Assembly (NCBI GenBank): GCA_021325515.1
Contig: JAJPHC010000037.1
Coordinates: 124,001 to 188,000, forward strand
Direction of reading: 5' to 3'
DNA from: Acidobacteriota bacterium
GTDB lineage: Bacteria; Acidobacteriota; Thermoanaerobaculia; Gp7-AA8
Length of the DNA stretch: 64,000 nt
Part shown: one piece after another, positions 16,824 through 24,547 of the stretch
How the letters are laid out: every line of letters begins with the position of its first letter
Numbering within the stretch: the first letter of the stretch is position 1
Position numbers and translations under genes: made by a program
Notes under the pieces: generated by a model
The model's database searches: none
What the model was told of the DNA's origin: nothing
What the model saw: the letters and a program-made list of their open reading frames with translations, nothing else

Positions 16824-17484
16824 CTTCCTTCTCGAGCTTCGCCGCGACCGTCGGCGTTCCCTTCCCGCCCGCCTTCCGATTGCTCTGCCACACCTTCTTC
16901 GGCGACACCTCGTCCACGAGCTTGTTCGACACCACGGATCGCGGCGCGACTTCCGTAACGTCGATCTTCTCGTTCGCGAATTCGTCGCGATGCTTCAGCA
17001 GCAGCCACTCGTTTCCCTTGTCCCCCTTCTTCCCGCGGCCGCTGATCCGCACGAGCGCCCACTCTCCGAACATCTTCTTCCCCTCCATTCGGAATGTGAG
17101 CTTGCCGGATCGCAGCGCCTTGACCGCATCATCACCCGGCTCGATGAACTCCCACGTGCCCTGATCCCAGATGATCACGTTTCCCGCGCCGTAGTTTCCT
17201 TCCGGGATCACGCCTTCGAATGATGCGTAATCGTACGGATGGTCCTCGGTCATCATCGCCAGCCGCTTCACCGAGGGGTCGTACGACGGCCCCTTCGGCA
17301 CGGCCCACGACTTCAGGACTCCTTCCATCTCGAGCCTGAAGTCGTAGTGGAGATGCGAAGCGTGATGCTTCTGAATGACGAAGATCGGCTTCTTCCCTTT
17401 GACGGGCTTGATCTTTCCTGCGGGCTCCGGCGTATCGCCGAAGTCGCGCATCGTCTGGTACTTCTTCAGAAGATTGCCGGCCAT
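16705..17484 (-). CDS. Stand-alone LigD-type 3'-phosphoesterase
   Basis: A 259-residue protein equivalent to the N-terminal phosphoesterase (PE) domain of bacterial LigD, which trims 3'-phosphates and ribonucleotides at DNA ends during NHEJ. The histidine/acidic core is intact: KHHASHLHYDFRLE, then SWAVPKGPSYDP, then MMTEDHPYDYASFEGVIPEG, and GEWALVRISG. Neither the ligase nor the polymerase domain of full LigD is present. The gene starts 3 bp after Ku on the same strand, which supports an NHEJ role. From about residue 221 on, the tail is a Ser/Arg/Pro-rich stretch that is entirely antisense to the Nudix gene, so it may be a recent extension by stop-codon loss. Confidence 0.88.
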   Translation of the reverse strand: MAGNLLKKYQTMRDFGDTPEPAGKIKPVKGKKPIFVIQKHHASHLHYDFRLEMEGVLKSWAVPKGPSYDPSVKRLAMMTEDHPYDYASFEGVIPEGNYGAGNVIIWDQGTWEFIEPGDDAVKALRSGKLTFRMEGKKMFGEWALVRISGRGKKGDKGNEWLLLKHRDEFANEKIDVTEVAPRSVVSNKLVDEVSPKKVWQSNRKAGGKGTPTVAAKLEKEAKAATKSPRRSPRAASSRSRSSRAQSPPKARPTRRRQPR

Positions 17485-17487
17485 GGG

Positions 17488-18357
17488 TTACGAGGCCTTT
17501 CGCTTCTTCGAGGTTCTTCGCGCGCGTGAATGGGCCGCGCGTTTTGCCGTCCGTGCCGGCGCGCGCCGTGCGGCCTTTGCCGGCTTGCCGCTTCCAAGGC
17601 TGCGGCGGAGAGCCTCCATGATGTCGATGACTTCGCCGCCTTTTTCCTCCTCGCGCTCCTCGGCGACGATCGCCTTGCCGCGCGACTTCGCGCGGATGCG
17701 CTCGAGCAGACGCTCGCGATACTCATCCTTGAACTGCAGCGGATTGAACTTCTTCTCCGTCAGTTCGGCGATCAGCATCTCGGCGAGCTTCATCTCCTTC
17801 TCGCGCACCGGCGCTTCCTCCCCTTCGATGGCGGAGAAGTCGCGCACCTCATCAGCGTAGTACATCGTATGGAGCACGAGTCCATCCTCATACGGCCGGA
17901 TGATGACGAGATGCTCGCGTCCCGCGGCGACCCATTGCGCGAGCGCGACCTTTCCCTCCTTTTTCATCGCGGTCGCGAGCAGGCGATAGGTCTTGCCGCC
18001 GCCCGGCGCCGGTCCGAGGAAGTAGGCCTTCTCGAAAAAGACGGGGTCGATCTGATCGAGCGTCAGAAACTCGACGATGTCGAGAGCGCGGTTGTCGTCC
18101 GTCTCCAGCGTCTCGATCTCTTCATCGGTGAACGTCACATACTTGTTCTTGCTGATCGCGTATCCGCGGATCAGCTCATCGGAGTCGACGATCTTCTCGT
18201 GATGCGGGCACCACCATTTGCGATTGACGCGCGTGCCGCAGCTTTCATGCAGCAGATTGAAATGGACGTCTTCGGACTTCGTCGCGGTGTAGAAACGTAC
18301 AGGAATCGAGACGAGTCCGAAAGTGATTGTGGCGTTGCGTAGTGGCCTGAGTGCCAT
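17488..18357 (-). CDS. ku: Ku DNA-end-binding protein
   Basis: A 289-residue bacterial Ku homologue. The start at 18357 gives the canonical opening MALRPLRNATITFGLVSIPV. Other signatures are the CGTRVNRKWWCPHH region, YVTFTDEEIETL, the bridging segment FFEKAYFLGPAPGGGKTYRLL, and HTMYYADEVRDF. The C-terminus is a Lys/Arg/Ala-rich basic tail (about 250-289), common in bacterial Ku and able to contact DNA. Homodimeric Ku threads onto broken DNA ends and recruits LigD. Here it is paired with a LigD phosphoesterase domain only; the ligase may be encoded elsewhere. Confidence 0.95.
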   Translation of the reverse strand: MALRPLRNATITFGLVSIPVRFYTATKSEDVHFNLLHESCGTRVNRKWWCPHHEKIVDSDELIRGYAISKNKYVTFTDEEIETLETDDNRALDIVEFLTLDQIDPVFFEKAYFLGPAPGGGKTYRLLATAMKKEGKVALAQWVAAGREHLVIIRPYEDGLVLHTMYYADEVRDFSAIEGEEAPVREKEMKLAEMLIAELTEKKFNPLQFKDEYRERLLERIRAKSRGKAIVAEEREEEKGGEVIDIMEALRRSLGSGKPAKAARRAPARTAKRAAHSRARRTSKKRKAS

Positions 18358-18449
18358 GGCGCCTCCCTCTTCTCTTTTTTGCAGCCGGCGCGCCACGTAT
18401 GGGCCGCGGCGTCGATCTTGCATCCCACGCATCAGCCGGTCACAAGGGT

Positions 18450-20762
18450 ATGACCTCATCCATTCATCGGATGCTCTGGAGTGCATTTGCAGCGTTGACC
18501 GCTCTGGTCATCGCCGGGCTTTGCCTCACGCTGCTCGTTCTGCAGACGGAGAGGCGCGAAGAAGCGCAGATCGTGCTCGGCTCCGAGCCGCTCATCGACG
18601 CGGTGCACGAGATGGACAGCGACATCACGACGATGGTGTCCGCGGCGCGCGCCTTCGTCCTGACGGGACAGACGCAATTCACGCAGCAATACGACGACGC
18701 GACGCGGAGCTTCGAGCGCAGTTACGCAACGGCCCGGCAACTCGCCACATCGCCCGAAGACATGGGCCTGATCTCGAATTTCAAGAAGCACTTCGACGAC
18801 GTGCGGGCGAAGACCGATCAGGAGATTGCGATCTCGCACGACAACGTCGAGGCCGCGAAGGAGTCGGTTCTCGAAGTCGCGCGCCTGCGGCGGGGCGCCG
18901 CCGATTTTTCCGAGACGCTGACCGAAACGCATCGCCTGCGCCAGGCGAAGAGCATCGACGCGATGGCGCTGCAGAGGCAGTGGGTGATGCTGCTGATGGT
19001 GCTGATCAGCGTGGCGATCAGCGCGACGGCGGCGGTCGCAATCGTCCGCGTGGAGCGCTCCATTGTCAGCTCGATCGAGGGCCAGGTGAAGCGCACCGAG
19101 GCGATGATCGCCGGAATGGCGGACGGCGTGATGCTCGTCGATGCCGAAGGCCGCACCGTCTACATCAATCCTGCCGGCGAGAGGCTCCTCGGCCGCGCGG
19201 TTCTCGGCGTCCCGATTTTCAAGCAGCCCGATGTCTACAAGCTCCGCACGGATTCCGGCGGGAAGCTGAATCCCGATGACCTCCCTGCGGCAGAAGCGCT
19301 TGCCACCGGCCGTGCGATTCAGGATCTGACGATGCGCATCGAGCGCGAGGACCGCACGATCGCGATCTCGATGTCCGCGACTCCGCTCCACGAGGATCGC
19401 CGGATCACCGGCGCCATCGTCACGTTTCGCGACATCACCGAGCGGCGCCGCCTCGAAGAGGAGATGCAGTTGCAGGCGGAGCGCGCGCAGACGCTCGCCG
19501 ACGCCGGCGCGTTCTTCTCGTCGAACATCGATCCGGCGTGGGTCACGCAGGCGATCGCGGAGCGCGTCGCCGAAGTGCTCGGCGACTGGGCCGCCGTGAT
19601 TCTCAAGTCGGGCGACTCCAACGAGCTGCGCGTCGCATCGATCTACCACCGCGACATGGCTTCGCTCGGCCTCGCCTGGTCGTACATCTATCGCCAGCCG
19701 CTGATGACCGGCGAGGGAATCATCGGCCAGGTGATCGCCACCGGCTTTCCTTCGCTGACCACGAACATCCCGACGCTCGGCGAGGAGACCGGCTATCGCG
19801 TCGGAACTTCGCAGCATGCGAATCCGATGAAGCTCGCATCGCTGCTGATCCTCCCGCTCCGCACGCGCCGCGAGATGCTGGGCGCTCTGGTCATCGCCGC
19901 GAACGATCCGGCGCGCGCGATGTCGGACACCAAGCTGCCGCTGGCCGAGGTGCTCGCGGAACGCGCGGCCCTGGCGATCGAAAACGCGAAGCTCTACACC
20001 GAACAGGTCGAGGCGCGCCGCAAGGTCGAGGATCTCTCGCGGCTCAAGGACGAATTCCTCTCGATCGCATCGCACGAGCTGCGAACGCCGGTCACTTCCA
20101 TCAAGGGTTACACGCAACTGGCGAAGACGCTCATCCGCGAGAACGATCTCGCGACATCCGAGGAGTATCTCGACGTCGCTCTCGATCAGATCGACCGGAT
20201 GTCGCGACTGATCCTCGAGCTCCTCGACGTCTCACGAATCGAGACGGGACGCCTGCAGATTCGCCGCGAGCCGATCACCTGGCCTGTGTTCGTGCGTGAT
20301 GTCGTGCATCGCCATCACACCGCGTTCAGCGACCGCCATTTCGACGTGAAGATCTCCGGCGACAGTGGGCGCATCGTGAATGGCGATCGCGACCGTCTCG
20401 AACAGGTCCTCGGGAATCTGCTCGATAACGCGGTGAAGTATTCGCCGGATGGAAGCGATATCGCAGTGGAAGTCGATGATCGCGGCGACAACGTCATCAC
20501 GGCGGTGTGCGACCGGGGCATGGGCATCCCTGCGGACGAGATCAACCAGGTGTTCGAGCGATTTCATCGCGGCCGGCATGTCTCGTCGACCAACTACGGC
20601 GGCCTCGGTCTCGGGCTCTACATCACCAAGCAGATCGTGGAGCGCCATGGCGGACAGATCTGGGTCGAGAGCCGTGAGGGCCAGGGGACGTCGTTCTACT
20701 TTACGCTTCCAGCGGCAGTGGTCGCCGCCTCTACCCAAGCAATTGCCGGCGCAGCTTCGTAA
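18450..20762 (+). CDS. CHASE3-PAS-GAF sensor histidine kinase
   Basis: A 770-residue membrane sensor kinase. The start at 18450 precedes the first membrane helix (AFAALTALVIAGLCLTLLVL). The extracytoplasmic segment (about 35-185) is helical, with EMDSDITTMVSAARAFVLTG, a CHASE3-like feature. The second helix is MLLMVLISVAISATAAVAIV. Then come a PAS domain (IAGMADGVMLVDAEGRTVYI, about 230-345), a GAF domain (about 370-530), HisKA with the phospho-His in LSIASHELRTPVTSIKGY, and HATPase_c (NLLDNAVKYSPDG, DRGMGIPADE, GGLGLGLYI). No regulator gene is adjacent, so it is an orphan kinase or an output-sharing one. It is divergent from ku. Confidence 0.92.
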   Translation: MTSSIHRMLWSAFAALTALVIAGLCLTLLVLQTERREEAQIVLGSEPLIDAVHEMDSDITTMVSAARAFVLTGQTQFTQQYDDATRSFERSYATARQLATSPEDMGLISNFKKHFDDVRAKTDQEIAISHDNVEAAKESVLEVARLRRGAADFSETLTETHRLRQAKSIDAMALQRQWVMLLMVLISVAISATAAVAIVRVERSIVSSIEGQVKRTEAMIAGMADGVMLVDAEGRTVYINPAGERLLGRAVLGVPIFKQPDVYKLRTDSGGKLNPDDLPAAEALATGRAIQDLTMRIEREDRTIAISMSATPLHEDRRITGAIVTFRDITERRRLEEEMQLQAERAQTLADAGAFFSSNIDPAWVTQAIAERVAEVLGDWAAVILKSGDSNELRVASIYHRDMASLGLAWSYIYRQPLMTGEGIIGQVIATGFPSLTTNIPTLGEETGYRVGTSQHANPMKLASLLILPLRTRREMLGALVIAANDPARAMSDTKLPLAEVLAERAALAIENAKLYTEQVEARRKVEDLSRLKDEFLSIASHELRTPVTSIKGYTQLAKTLIRENDLATSEEYLDVALDQIDRMSRLILELLDVSRIETGRLQIRREPITWPVFVRDVVHRHHTAFSDRHFDVKISGDSGRIVNGDRDRLEQVLGNLLDNAVKYSPDGSDIAVEVDDRGDNVITAVCDRGMGIPADEINQVFERFHRGRHVSSTNYGGLGLGLYITKQIVERHGGQIWVESREGQGTSFYFTLPAAVVAASTQAIAGAAS

Positions 20763-20773
20763 ACTCTAGTTGA

Positions 20774-23767
20774 ATGCTCACTCTCCTCGCCGCGGCCACT
20801 CTCTTCGCCGCATCCTCCGAACTGCGCCTCGATCGTGTTCAGGAGTCTCTCACCGGGCTCCATTTCCACTATCAGCAATATGTCGATGGCGTTCCTCTGC
20901 TCGATGGTGACAACACGAATGTGCCGGTGCCGCACGGCGCGATGCATGTGCGCGGCACACTCCGCTTCGTGCAGAAGTCGATCGTGCAGGAACGGCCGCT
21001 GGAGCGGTTTGCGGAGTTTCGCGACGAGAAGAGCGGAGAGCTGCTGCGCCGCGTTCCTCTGTTCTGGACCGCGAAGGGGCGCGTCTTCATCAGCAATCCC
21101 GTCACGCGCCTGAACGATCCGGCGCTGCAGGATCAGAACGACAGCGCGGCCGCGGTGCCGCTGCAGGCCTACAGCGAAGTGGATGTCGATCCGGCGCTCG
21201 GCGGACCGAACGTCGTGATCTCTGATCTCGAGCCGCCGGTGAATCCGGTGATCGATCCCGCGCAGCCGCTGCTGTTCGATCGCAGCCAGCCGCAGTTCGA
21301 GATGGTGAACGCCTGGTACCACATCGATCGCGCGCAGAAATATCTTCAGTCGCTCGGCTACACCGGTCCGCGCCGGCTCGTCGACTACGCGCTCCCCGTG
21401 GATCCGCACGGCGCGAATCAGGCTGACAACTCGTACTACATCGCAGGCGCAACGCCGGGACGCGGCGCGCTCTACTTCGGCGACGGCGGCACCGACGACG
21501 CGGAAGATCCCGACATCATGCTGCACGAGTTCATGCACGCCGTGCAGGACTGGATCGCGCCGGGCGCCTTCGGCGGCGAGTCGCGCGATCAGGCCCGCGC
21601 CCTCGGCGAAGGCTATGCGGATTACTGGTCCTTCTCGTCGACTTACGCAGACGCCGTGAGCAGCGGGCGCGATCCGTTCTGCATCGGCGACTGGGATGCG
21701 CGCTGCTGGCTCGACGACTCGTCCCAGAATTGCGGCTACGCGCCCGGGTCGGATTGTCTTCGCCGCGTCGACAGCACGAAGACCATGTCCGACTACCTCG
21801 ATGCCAATCAGAGCGGCATCGAGCACAAGAACGGCGAGATCTGGTCCTCCGCCTTGCGCGAGATCTTCCTGCGGCTGGGAACGAGATACGGAACCGATGC
21901 AGGCAAGCGGATGATGGACACGCTCGTGATCGAGTCGTACTTCGACACTCCGCCGTCGCCGACGTTTCGCGTGATGGCCGGGAAGCTGATCGACGCGGAC
22001 CGGCTGCTCTACGGCGGCTCGAATGCGACGGCGATCTGTTCCGCGATGACGCTGCGCTCGATTCTCACCGCTGCGGATTGCGATCGCGCACCTCGCGGAG
22101 AAGTGACGTACTTCCAGAGCGCGGATCAGAATCGCCCGCTTCCGGACAACGATCCGCAGGGCGTGCTCTCGACGCTGACGATCACGGACACACGCTCGAT
22201 CAACCGTTTGTTCGTGCACGTTCGCGCGTCGCATCCCGCGCGTGGCAATCTCCGCATCACGCTCGTCGCGCCCGACGGTACGACGGTGCTGCTCAAGCAG
22301 GAGTCGTTCGATATCACGCCTGATCTCGACGTCACGTACGGCCTCGACGCGCAGCCCGCACAGCCGCTCGATGTGCTTCAGGGACATCCGGCCGCAGGCA
22401 CCTGGCAGTTGCGCGTTGCCGATGTCCTCCCGACGGAGCGGGGGACATTTCTGTCGTGGTCTCTCGGATTCGAATTCGTCGGCGATGTGCCGGCGGCGTC
22501 GCGTCCAGTGACGGCGGGTGGCAAGCGGACGATCGCCGTCGCCGGCCATCTGAACGGCGCGAACGGCACGCGCTTCGTCAGCGACGTGAAGATCTTCAAC
22601 CGCGGCAGCACGCCGGCGAACGTGATGCTGATCTACACGCCGAGCGGCGCCAACGGCAACGACACGTTTGCCGCTGTGCGCGCGGTGATCGATGCGGGGC
22701 AGGTCGTCTCCTTCGATGACATCGTTGCGAATGAGATGCAGAGCGTCGGTTCCGGACAGCTCGAGATCGACGGAGATGTCGCGCAACTTGCGATCACGAG
22801 CCGCACCTACACGAGGTCTCCGGCGGGAACCTACGGCCAGACGATTCCAGCGCTGCCGGCCGGCGCAGCGGCATCACCGGCGGTGATCAACTTCGCGGAA
22901 GTGGACGATGACTTCCGGACGAACTTCGGATTTGCGGATGCAGGCGGAGCCGGCGGAAGTATGCACGTCGCGATCACGCGTCTGGGGAGCGATGCCGTCG
23001 TCTATGCATCCGACTTCACGATTCTTCCGTTCTCGCATCAGCAGATTTCGTTGACGGGAGTGCGCGGTGATTTCGTCATCACCATGACGCCATCCAACGG
23101 CGCGAAGATCCTCGGATACGCAAGCGTCGTCGACAATCGCACCGGCGATCCGATCTACGTACCCGCTCAGCCGATTGAGACCTCTGCGCACGACGCGATC
23201 GCGCCGGCAGTGAATGCACCGGGCGCGAATGGCACGCTCTGGAGGACGGATGTCCGAACGACGACAGCCCGGACCATTCTTCGTTTTCGTGACAGCGAGC
23301 GGGAAGCGGGAACGTACGTTGTGCGCGACGTGCTCGGGAGTCTGTTCCAGGCGGTGAATACGAGCGGCGCTCTGCTCGCGAAAATCCCGGCGGGAGAGAT
23401 CGTGACGACGCGGACCTGGACGGACTCCGCGAATGGTTCGTTCGGCCAGTACATCCCTTTCTTCGATGTTGAGAGCGGAACGCGAAGCGCCGATGTTCTG
23501 CAGGTCGAAGTCTCGCCGGCGTTCCGCACGAACATCGGGGTGATGGCGCCGCTGGGCTCGACCGCACATCTCACCGAGACCAACGCCGCGGGCGCGGTGC
23601 TCGCCAGCTACGACGTCGCGATCGCGCCGATGCAGCTCGTGCAGATCCCGATGACGGCGCCCGTGATCAACGGCCGCGTCCACATCGAGGCGACCGCCCC
23701 GGTGATTGCGTATGGGTCGCTGGTGGACAACAGAACGGGAGATCCGGCGTTTGTGGCAGGGGAGTGA
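20774..23767 (+). CDS. Secreted zinc metalloprotease with P-domain and tandem beta modules
   Basis: A 997-residue exported protein with a short signal sequence (MLTLLAAATLFAASS). A propeptide-like region (about 20-130) precedes a gluzincin-type catalytic domain: HEFMH with zinc ligands H251 and H255 and catalytic E252, and a probable third ligand E279 in LGEGYADYWS. This resembles M36 fungalysin-like enzymes. About residues 455-575 form a proprotein-convertase P-domain (LTITDTRSINRLFVHVRASH to GTWQLRVADVLP). The last 410 residues are two copies of a beta-sandwich module (about 585-800 and 810-997), each containing a YxSxVDNRTGDP motif near its end. It probably degrades external protein. The stop codon is fused to a tandem-repeat hairpin. 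Confidence 0.85.
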   Translation: MLTLLAAATLFAASSELRLDRVQESLTGLHFHYQQYVDGVPLLDGDNTNVPVPHGAMHVRGTLRFVQKSIVQERPLERFAEFRDEKSGELLRRVPLFWTAKGRVFISNPVTRLNDPALQDQNDSAAAVPLQAYSEVDVDPALGGPNVVISDLEPPVNPVIDPAQPLLFDRSQPQFEMVNAWYHIDRAQKYLQSLGYTGPRRLVDYALPVDPHGANQADNSYYIAGATPGRGALYFGDGGTDDAEDPDIMLHEFMHAVQDWIAPGAFGGESRDQARALGEGYADYWSFSSTYADAVSSGRDPFCIGDWDARCWLDDSSQNCGYAPGSDCLRRVDSTKTMSDYLDANQSGIEHKNGEIWSSALREIFLRLGTRYGTDAGKRMMDTLVIESYFDTPPSPTFRVMAGKLIDADRLLYGGSNATAICSAMTLRSILTAADCDRAPRGEVTYFQSADQNRPLPDNDPQGVLSTLTITDTRSINRLFVHVRASHPARGNLRITLVAPDGTTVLLKQESFDITPDLDVTYGLDAQPAQPLDVLQGHPAAGTWQLRVADVLPTERGTFLSWSLGFEFVGDVPAASRPVTAGGKRTIAVAGHLNGANGTRFVSDVKIFNRGSTPANVMLIYTPSGANGNDTFAAVRAVIDAGQVVSFDDIVANEMQSVGSGQLEIDGDVAQLAITSRTYTRSPAGTYGQTIPALPAGAAASPAVINFAEVDDDFRTNFGFADAGGAGGSMHVAITRLGSDAVVYASDFTILPFSHQQISLTGVRGDFVITMTPSNGAKILGYASVVDNRTGDPIYVPAQPIETSAHDAIAPAVNAPGANGTLWRTDVRTTTARTILRFRDSEREAGTYVVRDVLGSLFQAVNTSGALLAKIPAGEIVTTRTWTDSANGSFGQYIPFFDVESGTRSADVLQVEVSPAFRTNIGVMAPLGSTAHLTETNAAGAVLASYDVAIAPMQLVQIPMTAPVINGRVHIEATAPVIAYGSLVDNRTGDPAFVAGE

Positions 23768-23872
23768 TGGGACGATGGGACGGATGGGACGGATAGGACG
23801 GATGGGACACAGAGGTCACCGTGTTCTTCCCCATCCGTCCTATCCGTCCCATCCGTCCCATACGTCCCATCC
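23766..23872. repeat. Inverted arrays of a 9-nt unit (ATGGGACGG type)
   Basis: The first unit starts on the A of the protease stop codon (TGATGGGACG). The left arm (23766-23807) and right arm (23831-23872) are near-perfect reverse complements of about 42 bp, with a loop of about 23 nt. A variant unit ATAGGACGG is present at the same position in both arms, so pairing is kept. Downstream (23881-23902) is a separate 7-bp inverted repeat ATTTGCG/CGCAAAT, just before the next gene. Confidence 0.85.
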
Positions 23873-23920
23873 TCTACTCAATTTGCGCAAACCTCCGCAA
23901 ATCCTTATCCTTCGCCGGCC

Positions 23921-24535
23921 ATGTCCGCCCCCGTACTCCCGGAGCCGCAGTCGCTGGCGCAGGTTCCGCAGAAGGTTCTCGAGGAGATCATTCGCCAGCT
24001 CCGCGCGACGCGGAACGACATCATTCGCTACGGCGTCTGGAACATCCGCAACCTCACGGATGACGAATTCAATCGCACCGACGATCGCAAGCTCCTCGGC
24101 TACTTCCGCCAGGATCTGCTGGAGACGCGCTTTCTCTCCAAAGGCCGCCGCATCGACATCATTCAGCTCTGGTCATGGTTCGACAACGAGATGTCGGGCA
24201 CAGAGCCGCTGCTGATCGATGGCGAGGAAGTTCTCCTCAACATTCAGGACAAGGATCTGGAGAAAGTGCGCAAGCGCATTCAGGAGATCCATTCATTCAT
24301 CCCGACGCTGCGCAGCGACGATCTCGAGGCATTCAAGCGGATCAAGTACAAGCTGCGCCGCACGGTGATGCGGCTGACGTACGACCTGCATCATCTGTTC
24401 AAGCGTCTCGAGAAGTACCGCAAGAACTTCTTCATCCAGAGCGGCGTGCTTCGCCCCGAGCGCGTCGCGCTCGAGGCGGTTGCCGATATTCCGGAGCCGC
24501 CTCCGATCGATGACCACGAGCACGAGGACGAGTGA
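23921..24535 (+). CDS. Unknown helical charged protein
   Basis: A 204-residue protein that I do not recognise. It is nearly all alpha-helix by composition, very charged (Arg/Lys/Asp/Glu) and rich in aromatic residues (IIQLWSWFDNEM). There is no signal peptide or membrane segment. A basic coiled stretch, KLRRTVMRLTYDLHHLFKRL, covers about residues 143-165, and the tail is acidic and Pro-rich (PPPIDDHEHEDE). It lies between the metalloprotease hairpin and the convergent giant repeat protein (12 bp apart). Nothing in the context fixes a role. Confidence 0.6.
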   Translation: MSAPVLPEPQSLAQVPQKVLEEIIRQLRATRNDIIRYGVWNIRNLTDDEFNRTDDRKLLGYFRQDLLETRFLSKGRRIDIIQLWSWFDNEMSGTEPLLIDGEEVLLNIQDKDLEKVRKRIQEIHSFIPTLRSDDLEAFKRIKYKLRRTVMRLTYDLHHLFKRLEKYRKNFFIQSGVLRPERVALEAVADIPEPPPIDDHEHEDE

Positions 24536-24547
24536 GGCGGCGCAGCT

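Noticed and set aside
18456-20117. 553-codon minus-strand frame opposite the CHASE3 kinase, and similar long frames at 20696-22786 and 25439-27970
   Set aside because: All are shadows of strong genes (kinase, metalloprotease, giant repeat protein) with charge-rich, motif-free translations.
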